Source: Bacillota bacterium
Lineage (GTDB): Bacteria > Bacillota > Clostridia > Peptostreptococcales > Anaerovoracaceae
Direction: 5' to 3'
DNA: 6,183 nucleotides
Assembly (NCBI GenBank): GCA_017537495.1
Contig: JAFYKS010000272.1
Span: 1 to 6,183 of the forward strand
Below, one piece after another: positions 1 through 4,541 of the stretch (positions within the stretch are counted from its first letter, which is position 1; each line of letters begins with the position of its first letter). The notes beneath the pieces were generated by a model, which saw only the letters and a program-made list of their open reading frames with translations, was not told where the DNA came from and ran no database searches. The translations under genes were made by a program, and so were the position numbers.

Positions 1-321
1 CAGGTTCAGCCGGCAAAACGTGTGCTTTCGGAGGCTTCGGCCGCACAGATTGGTGCCATGCTGAAGCAGGTTATGGAGTCAGGAACCGGGGCATACGGAG
101 ACTGGCCCTGTCCAGTTTATGGCAAAACAGGTACAGCCGAGGCTGTCCAGGCTGGCAGAATGGTGAAGCAGTGCTGGTTCAGCGGATTTTGCCAGGCAGG
201 AGAAAATCGCTTCGTGATTACGGTGCTGGTGGAGGACGGAGAATCGGGTGCTGCATCCTGCCTGCCTGTTTTTCGGGACATCACAGAATATCTGAGCACC
301 GGAGCAGGAATGCTGCCGTAA
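1..321 (+). CDS. Class B penicillin-binding protein, C-terminal fragment (5' end outside window)
   Basis: The frame is open from base 1 and ends at TAA 319-321, giving 106 residues. It is the end of a penicillin-binding transpeptidase domain, the extracytoplasmic enzyme that cross-links peptidoglycan stem peptides. The third active-site motif, KTGT followed by AE, is encoded at 124-141. After it comes the expected final strand and helix: a WFSGF segment, the hydrophobic strand FVITVLVE, and a closing amphipathic helix ending in DITEYL. The SxxK and SxN motifs lie upstream, outside the window, so the subtype (FtsI/SpoVD-like or another class B enzyme) cannot be decided. The GTG at 22 is an internal codon, not a start. 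The gene converges on the sigK-like gene 17 bases away. A class B enzyme beside a sporulation sigma gene would fit a role in division or spore wall synthesis, but that is inference. Confidence 0.85.
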   Translation, partial: QVQPAKRVLSEASAAQIGAMLKQVMESGTGAYGDWPCPVYGKTGTAEAVQAGRMVKQCWFSGFCQAGENRFVITVLVEDGESGAASCLPVFRDITEYLSTGAGMLP

Positions 322-350
322 AAGAAAAAGGACAGCATTCAGCTGTCCTT
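320..350 (-). terminator. Rho-independent terminator of the sigK-like gene
   Basis: A perfect 9-bp inverted repeat, AAGGACAGC (328-336) and GCTGTCCTT (342-350), encloses a 5-base loop (337-341). Read on the - strand it is followed by a T-rich run (TTTCTTTT, 327-320), as in an intrinsic terminator. The 5' arm encodes the last sigK residues and the TGA stop (341-339) falls in the loop. On the + strand the hairpin is followed by CAGGG rather than a T run, so it should terminate the incoming PBP transcript poorly. Confidence 0.8.
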
Positions 351-968
351 CAGGGAAAGTTTCAGTTTTTCCAGAGCCTTTTTTTCTATACGTGACACGT
401 AGGAACGGCTGATTCCAAGTTCTTCGGCAATTTCGCGCTGGGGAAGCGGTTCTTCTCCGCCCAGGCCGTATCGTTTGAACAGGACCTGCCTCTCTCGGGG
501 AGTCAGATTCTCCCCCAAAGCGCGGTAAAGCCTGCTGACCTGAATTTTCAGGCTGACTGCATCCAGTATTTCATCATCATCGGTACCAAGAATATCGTTG
601 AAACTGATCTCGTTTCCATCCTGATCCGTACCGATGGGAAGGTTGAGTGAAATTTCCATCCTGTTTTTTCTCGAAGCACGGATGCTCATGAGGATTTCAT
701 TTTCGATGCAGCGCGCGGCATAGGTTGCAAGCCGGGTGCTTTTTTTGCTGGTATAGGTGTTCACTGCCTTGATCAGACCGATTGTGCCAATGGAAATCAG
801 ATCGTCCTGGGTCCATGCGGATCCTGTGTATTTTTTTGCGATATGAGCGACCAGCCGAAGATTTCGTTCAATCAGAATGTTCTTTGCTTCCGGATCCTCT
901 TTTTCCATCTGCTGTACATAGTATTGTTCTTCCTTTTCTGTCAATGGTTTGGGAAAACTGCTGCCCAT
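339..968 (-). CDS. sigK: Sporulation RNA polymerase sigma factor, SigK type
   Basis: A 209-residue sigma-70 family protein that directs core RNA polymerase to promoters. In spore formers SigK acts late in the mother cell (coat and cortex genes, lysis). Region 2 spans about residues 31-99 and includes the segments LRLVAHIAKKY, DLISIGTIGLIKA and LATYAARCIENEIL. The linker contains the DGNEIS segment shared by SigK and SigE. Region 4 spans about 152-206, with the helix-turn-helix QREIAEELGISRSYVSRIEK. The N-terminal FPKPLTEKEE and the ISRSYVSRIEK stretch resemble SigK more than SigE. The ATG at 968 is chosen because GAGGGGG lies 8 bases upstream; an in-frame GTG at 998 has no ribosome binding site. 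From 968 the protein starts where mature Bacillus SigK begins, so there is no hydrophobic pro-sequence. The reading frame is whole, with no skin-type interruption. Another SigE/SigK-family sigma remains possible. Confidence 0.85.
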   Translation of the reverse strand: MGSSFPKPLTEKEEQYYVQQMEKEDPEAKNILIERNLRLVAHIAKKYTGSAWTQDDLISIGTIGLIKAVNTYTSKKSTRLATYAARCIENEILMSIRASRKNRMEISLNLPIGTDQDGNEISFNDILGTDDDEILDAVSLKIQVSRLYRALGENLTPRERQVLFKRYGLGGEEPLPQREIAEELGISRSYVSRIEKKALEKLKLSLKDS

Positions 969-977
969 ATATGTAAC

Positions 978-1020
978 CCCCTCTGTCTGCATACTCACTA
1001 TATGCAGGCAGGAAGAGGGG
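978..1020 (-). promoter_or_regulatory. Inverted repeat in sigK leader that pairs with its ribosome binding site
   Basis: On the - strand CCCCTCT (1020-1014) is complementary to AGAGGGG (984-978). Inside these arms CTGCATA (1007-1001) is complementary to TATGCAG (993-987) around a 7-base loop; the arms are joined by a 6/2-base internal loop. AGAGGGG is the core of the ribosome binding site for the ATG at 968, so folding would hide it. The GTG at 998 lies in the apical loop. If transcription starts inside the repeat, the hairpin would not form. The repeat could instead be a DNA operator. The complementarity is seen directly; a regulatory role is inferred. Confidence 0.5.
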
Positions 1021-1040
1021 AGTGCCTGGCAGACTGAAAG

Positions 1041-1058
1041 ACGGCCAGGCCGGCCCGT
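1041..1058 (-). terminator. Possible weak terminator after the DUF1540 gene
   Basis: On the - strand a GC-rich hairpin can form 27 bases past the DUF1540 stop: ACGGGCC (1058-1052) against GGCCGT (1046-1041), with one bulged G and a 5-base loop. It is followed only by CTTTC, so the T tract is poor. The same bases can pair with another segment (GCCAGGC, - strand 1030-1024), giving an alternative fold. Transcription may read through toward sigK. Confidence 0.3.
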
Positions 1059-1085
1059 ACCTATTCGCCGGGCATGGACGCAGTT

Positions 1086-1250
1086 TTAGAAGGTCCGTTC
1101 AAAGGACAGGCAGTCGGTGCACTGTTCTTCTTTTGGATTTGCTTCATGGGTCCCTACGGTAATGGACTCCAGGGAGCAGAGGTTCTGTGTCTTTTCGTGA
1201 TATCTGCACTGGTCTACAGTGCAGCGGATTGTCTGATTGCTGGAATGCAT
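1086..1250 (-). CDS. DUF1540 small cysteine-rich protein
   Basis: A 54-residue ORF with an ideal ribosome binding site (AAGGAGG, 1264-1258) 7 bases before the ATG at 1250-1248, ending at TAA 1088-1086. It has five cysteines at residues 10, 15, 25, 44 and 47. Their arrangement (IRCTVDQCRYH, a later C, SITVGT, then CTDCLSF) matches the DUF1540 family: an isoleucine-cysteine start, a CxYN-like turn, a central IxV strand, and a closing TDCxSF. The spacing suggests metal binding or a disulfide-stabilised fold; no function is established that I know of. There is no signal peptide or membrane segment. The gene lies between sigK and the divergent radC promoter and has its own candidate upstream promoter. 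An overlapping + strand ORF at 1074-1274 lacks a ribosome binding site and looks like a shadow of this gene. Confidence 0.85.
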   Translation of the reverse strand: MHSSNQTIRCTVDQCRYHEKTQNLCSLESITVGTHEANPKEEQCTDCLSFERTF

Positions 1251-1284
1251 ATGAGTTCCTCCTTTTTCTTTTGACTTTCAGTAG

Positions 1285-1313
1285 TATTATGGCTCAATCT
1301 TCATAAATTATTA
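1285..1313 (-). promoter_or_regulatory. Candidate sporulation-type (SigG-like) promoter for the DUF1540 gene
   Basis: On the - strand CATAATA (1291-1285) fits the Bacillus SigG -10 consensus. TAATA (1313-1309), 17 bases upstream, matches four of five positions of the SigG -35 consensus. A start about 7 bases downstream would leave a leader of about 28 bases before the ATG at 1250. A SigE-type reading (TAATAAT at -35) fits the -35 well but the -10 poorly. A match to short degenerate motifs in an AT-rich stretch can be chance. Confidence 0.35.
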
Positions 1314-1325
1314 CCTCAACTTCAC

Positions 1326-1354
1326 TTGTGCAATGCTGCAGAAAATGGTATAAT
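1326..1354 (+). promoter_or_regulatory. Vegetative (SigA) promoter with extended -10, for radC-mreBCD-PBP2
   Basis: A consensus TATAAT (1349-1354) is preceded by the extended -10 TGG (1346-1348). A partial -35, TTGTGC (1326-1331), lies at the ideal 17-base spacing. The upstream 1300-1325 stretch is AT-rich. The expected start near 1361 gives a leader of about 75 bases before radC. There is no comparable promoter in the short gaps before mreB or mreC, so this probably drives the whole operon. Confidence 0.7.
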
Positions 1355-1436
1355 TTTAAAGAGTATGTGCATTTTTGACATGAAAGTTGATTGCTGCAGT
1401 GCCGGATATGGTTTTTTCTGAGAAGAAAGGAAAACT

Positions 1437-2135
1437 ATGAAAATCAAAGCATTGCCGGCAGAAGAACGGCCCATGGAAAAAGGGCTGTTTCAGGGTATGG
1501 AAACTTTATCCAATACGGAGCTTCTGGCCCTGATTATCAACAGCGGAACGAAAGAGAAATCAGCCATCGCCCTGGCAGAAGATGTAATTGGAAAGGGAGA
1601 AGGCATTTTTCGTCTGCGTGAAATGTCACCGCAGGAACTGATGGGAATTCACGGAATCGGTCAGGGAAAAGCCGCGAGAATCCTTGCAGCCCTTGAACTG
1701 GGGAAACGGGTGGCGGCCAGACCGTCAGCAAGCCCGGTAAACGTGGAATCTTCCGATGATATTGCATCCCTTTTCATGGAACAGATGCGTGACCTGAAGC
1801 AGGAAACCTTCCGGATTCTTCTTCTGAACGCAAAGGGGGATATCATTTCTTCCGAAAACATTTCTGTGGGGGAACTGACCAGTACGCTGGTACACCCGCG
1901 TGAAGTGTTCCGTCCTGCAGTGAAAAAAAGTGCAGCAGCCATGGTTTTGATACATAATCACCCCAGCGGAGATCCGACACCCAGCATGCAGGATATCGAC
2001 ATGACCCTGCGTCTGATGGAGTGCGGCCGTCTGATGGGCATCCGGATTCTGGACCATCTGGTCATGGGAGACGGAACTTATGTCAGTATGAGGGGGATGG
2101 GAATCATGGACAGCATAAATGAGAATGAAAAGTAA
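1437..2135 (+). CDS. radC: RadC family JAMM/MPN-domain protein
   Basis: A 232-residue protein of normal RadC length. The start ATG at 1437 follows AGAAAGGAAAAC. The N-terminal part carries the UPF0758 region (ERPMEKGL near residue 9, then LSNTELLALIINSG) and a helix-hairpin-helix at about 67-82 (GIHGIGQGKAARI). The C-terminal JAMM/MPN metalloprotein fold, about 109-227, holds the zinc-ligand motif HNHPSGDPTPS with H173, H175 and D186 and the conserved S183; an upstream glutamate, probably in VHPREVF, would complete it. All signature residues are present. RadC was once tied to DNA repair, but that assignment in E. coli was withdrawn and its biochemical role is unsettled. It leads the operon and ends 22 bases before mreB, an arrangement also seen in Bacillus (ysxA-mreB), suggesting co-transcription with the elongation genes. 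Confidence 0.93.
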   Translation: MKIKALPAEERPMEKGLFQGMETLSNTELLALIINSGTKEKSAIALAEDVIGKGEGIFRLREMSPQELMGIHGIGQGKAARILAALELGKRVAARPSASPVNVESSDDIASLFMEQMRDLKQETFRILLLNAKGDIISSENISVGELTSTLVHPREVFRPAVKKSAAAMVLIHNHPSGDPTPSMQDIDMTLRLMECGRLMGIRILDHLVMGDGTYVSMRGMGIMDSINENEK

Positions 2136-2157
2136 CTGATCTTGTTGGAGGTAAAAT

Positions 2158-3201
2158 ATGTTTAGTTTATTCAGAGCAAAGGATATGGGAATTGACCTGG
2201 GAACAGCCAATACACTGATTTATGTAAAAGGCAGCGGCATCATTGTAAATGAACCATCTGTTATCGCGACTGACGAACGACGTCACGTGGTTTTGGCAGT
2301 AGGTAATGATGCCAAGAACATGCTGGGCAAGGCACCTAAAAATATTTCTGTAGTTCGTCCGCTGCAGGACGGTGTTATTTCTGATTTTGACAAGACAGCA
2401 GATATGCTGAAGGAATTTATCAGAAAGGCTCTGTCTGCCAAGAAAATCCGCAACTTCCGCGTGGTAGTAGGTGTACCGAGCGGTGTAACCGAAGTGGAAA
2501 AGAGAGCAGTGGAACAGGTTGTAAGAAGCATGGGTGCCAGCGAAGTTTTCATTCTGGAAGAACCGATGGCAGCTGCAATCGGTGCAGGTCTTCCCGTTGA
2601 CGGAACCACCGGCTGCATGATTGCCGACATCGGCGGCGGTACTTCCGACATTGCAATCATCGCGCTGGGCGGAATTGTTGCCAGCACTTCCATCCGTCAT
2701 GCAGGTGACAAGCTGAATGAAGCGATTATTCTTTACATGAAGAAGCGTCATGCACTGCTGATTGGTGAAAAGACTGCAGAAGATCTGAAAATTAATATCG
2801 GCTGTGCATGTATGGATACCGATGAAAATGGAAATGAAATTATTGAAACCATGAATGCAAGAGGACGTGACATCATCTCCGGTCTGCCTAAGACTCTGGA
2901 AGTAACCAATAAGGACATGATGATTGCGCTGCAGGAATCCATGGATATTATCGTAGATGGTGTAAAAGCAACCATCGAAAAGGCACCGCCTGAAATTGCT
3001 GCAGATATTGCAGAACACGGCATGATGCTGTCCGGCGGCGGCGGCAGAATCAAGAATCTGGATAAACTGATTACCAAGAGAACCGGCATGAGTGTAACCA
3101 TTGCTGAAAATGCTTTCGAAGCAGTTGCAGTAGGTACCGGTCAGAGCCTGGAAGACATCGAAAAGCTTAAGGTATACGCACAGTCCGGAAAGAGAAGATA
3201 G
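2158..3201 (+). CDS. mreB: Rod shape-determining actin homologue MreB
   Basis: A 347-residue MreB, the bacterial actin that forms membrane-bound filaments and guides side-wall peptidoglycan synthesis. The start follows TTGGAGG with good spacing. The N-terminus MFSLF is a short hydrophobic membrane-binding segment. The nucleotide-binding motifs are phosphate-1 GIDLGTANT (residues 11-19), phosphate-2 DIGGGTSD (157-164) and the adenosine-loop motif SGGGGRIKNLD (292-302). Other family hallmarks are NEPSV, VGNDAKNMLG, the RPLQDGVISDF segment, ILEEPMAAAIGAGLP and GRDIISGLPKT. The adenosine loop has GRIK where Bacillus MreB has ALLR, and the usual AEDPL segment is AENAF, so this is a somewhat divergent MreB/Mbl-family member. 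Its place ahead of mreC and mreD argues for MreB itself. It lies 27 bases before mreC with no terminator between. Confidence 0.96.
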   Translation: MFSLFRAKDMGIDLGTANTLIYVKGSGIIVNEPSVIATDERRHVVLAVGNDAKNMLGKAPKNISVVRPLQDGVISDFDKTADMLKEFIRKALSAKKIRNFRVVVGVPSGVTEVEKRAVEQVVRSMGASEVFILEEPMAAAIGAGLPVDGTTGCMIADIGGGTSDIAIIALGGIVASTSIRHAGDKLNEAIILYMKKRHALLIGEKTAEDLKINIGCACMDTDENGNEIIETMNARGRDIISGLPKTLEVTNKDMMIALQESMDIIVDGVKATIEKAPPEIAADIAEHGMMLSGGGGRIKNLDKLITKRTGMSVTIAENAFEAVAVGTGQSLEDIEKLKVYAQSGKRR

Positions 3202-3228
3202 TTAAAAAAGAAGTAACAGAGGGTTTTC

Positions 3229-4044
3229 ATGAGATGGATTAGAGAGCACAAATTAATCGCAGGACTCCTGGCCATTCTGCTGGCATTGGTGCTGATTTTC
3301 CTGCTGACCGCAGGCGGTGCATCAAAAGACAGTGTTACCGGAACGGTAAACAAGGGAATGTCCCTGGTGTCCAATCCGCTGACAGCAGTTACCAGAACCG
3401 TCAGAAATACGGTATCCGGTCTGTTTTCATACCGCCAGCTGCAGGAAGATGTGGAAGCATTGGAGGCAGAAAAGGCGGTACTGGAGCTGGAACTGGCACA
3501 GGCGGCACTGAAAAAGAGTGAGCTGGAAGAACTGAGGGAACTGTCAGGTCTGCTGAACTATGACTATACCAATGAGAAGTTCGATGTGGTGACAGTTGAT
3601 ATCACATCTTTTGACGGATCCAACTGGACCAATATTTTCACCATCGACCGCGGTACGGAAGCGGGAATTAAGGAAGGCTGCGTGGTAATCAGCGGTGACG
3701 GACTGGTGGGCAAAATCTCCAGAGCCGGCGAGGGCTGGGCACAGGTGGTTTCCATCATCGATGACGGTACCAAGGTCAGCTTCAAGGTGGCGAGAAACAG
3801 AAAACTTCTGGGCGTAGTGGAAGGAAATCAGCAGGGACAGATTAACGGCTATATGCTGAAGGGCGATGCTGCTGTAGCGGAAGGTGACATCATCATCACT
3901 TCCGGTATGGGAACCTATCCGGCAGGTCTGGAAATCGGGACCATTCAGTCCATTACCTATAACAGCGATACCCTGCTGAAGGAAATTACCGTGGAATCCG
4001 CTGTGGATTTCAGAAGTCTGACAAAGGTAGCGGTGATTTTATGA
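3229..4044 (+). CDS. mreC: Rod shape-determining protein MreC
   Basis: A 271-residue bitopic membrane protein that links the cytoplasmic MreB/MreD assembly to the periplasm-side cell wall enzymes, notably PBP2. AGAGGG lies 5 bases before the ATG. The order is a basic N-terminus (MRWIREHK), one membrane helix at about 9-27, a leucine- and glutamate-rich coiled coil at about 68-111, then the two-part beta domain of MreC. That domain includes the segments DRGTEAGIKEGCVVI, GLVGKI, and the late TSGMGTYPAGLEIG typical of the family. Length is close to the roughly 290 residues of Bacillus MreC. The stop TGA (4042-4044) overlaps the mreD start by four bases, a sign of translational coupling. Confidence 0.95.
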   Translation: MRWIREHKLIAGLLAILLALVLIFLLTAGGASKDSVTGTVNKGMSLVSNPLTAVTRTVRNTVSGLFSYRQLQEDVEALEAEKAVLELELAQAALKKSELEELRELSGLLNYDYTNEKFDVVTVDITSFDGSNWTNIFTIDRGTEAGIKEGCVVISGDGLVGKISRAGEGWAQVVSIIDDGTKVSFKVARNRKLLGVVEGNQQGQINGYMLKGDAAVAEGDIIITSGMGTYPAGLEIGTIQSITYNSDTLLKEITVESAVDFRSLTKVAVIL

Positions 4045-4541
4045 GATATTTGAGAATCGGGGCAGTTTTTCTGACTGCCTTTCTGATTCAGCCATCATTG
4101 CTGAATATAATCAATATTCATGGATATACTCCTAATCTGATTCTCTGTATGACCATCCTTTATACATTCCTGTATGAAGAGGATATTTACGGTGTCATTT
4201 TCGGGGCTCTTTTCGGTGTTCTGTATGACATGATGTACAGCAATGTAATCGGACCGATGCCAATCAGCCTGGTTCTGGTTGCAATCGGAATTGTGGTAAT
4301 CCGTGAACTTACCAACATTGAAAACATTATCAATATGTGGGCAGTTTCTGTTGTATCTGTAATTGCCTACTATTTCATGAACTGGGGTCTGCACCATCTG
4401 GCAGGGAATCCGGTGGGATTCGCTGTGGTATTCCAGCAGGTGCCGTACATTGTACTGTATTCCCTGGTGATTATTACTGTGATGTATAAGATTCTGATCA
4501 AACGTGTAATCCGTCATCACAGAGACAGGTATGTAAGATGA
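4041..4541 (+). CDS. mreD: Rod shape-determining protein MreD
   Basis: A 166-residue, very hydrophobic integral membrane protein, the usual MreD size. About five or six membrane helices are visible: near residues 4-20, 33-46, 50-66, 73-89, 95-114 and 130-152. The C-terminus is strongly basic (KRVIRHHRDRYVR), so it probably lies in the cytoplasm. The segment PNLILC followed by YGVIFGALFGVLYDMMYS is the conserved MreD core, with the G-x3-G and aspartate pattern. The start ATG overlaps the mreC stop (ATGA), and its own stop overlaps the PBP2 start in the same way. A GGTGA (4032-4036) can serve as a weak ribosome binding site. MreD works with MreC and MreB in the elongation complex. Confidence 0.93.
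   Translation: MRYLRIGAVFLTAFLIQPSLLNIINIHGYTPNLILCMTILYTFLYEEDIYGVIFGALFGVLYDMMYSNVIGPMPISLVLVAIGIVVIRELTNIENIINMWAVSVVSVIAYYFMNWGLHHLAGNPVGFAVVFQQVPYIVLYSLVIITVMYKILIKRVIRHHRDRYVR

Noticed and set aside
354..385. + strand GGAAA/TTTCC hairpin followed by T7 as a terminator for the PBP gene
   Set aside because: The stem is only 5 bp, AT-rich, with a 9-base loop and six bases before the T run. The T run is explained by lysine codons of sigK on the other strand.
983..988. AGACAG on the - strand as a SpoIIID site at sigK
   Set aside because: Only the core of the SpoIIID consensus is matched; the flanking AT positions are absent.
997..1004. CATATAGT on the - strand as a SigE -10 box for sigK
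   Set aside because: It matches part of the consensus but the expected -35 region is GC-rich with no ATATT-like sequence. Not excluded, but too weak to annotate.
1074..1274. + strand ORF of 66 codons with hydrophobic stretches
   Set aside because: It has no ribosome binding site and lies antisense to the DUF1540 gene, whose start signal and cysteine pattern are convincing.
1375..1410. A perfect TTGACA (1375-1380) as a second radC promoter
   Set aside because: No -10 box lies at 16-18 bases; the nearest weak candidate (GATATG) is 24 bases away.
1725..2210. - strand ORF of 161 codons antisense to radC and the mreB start
   Set aside because: It has no ribosome binding site or recognisable motif, and it covers well-supported genes on the other strand.
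2167..3018. Long - strand ORF of 283 codons antisense to mreB
   Set aside because: Its cysteine-, histidine- and asparagine-rich translation has no family pattern and it mirrors the codon bias of mreB; it is a shadow ORF.
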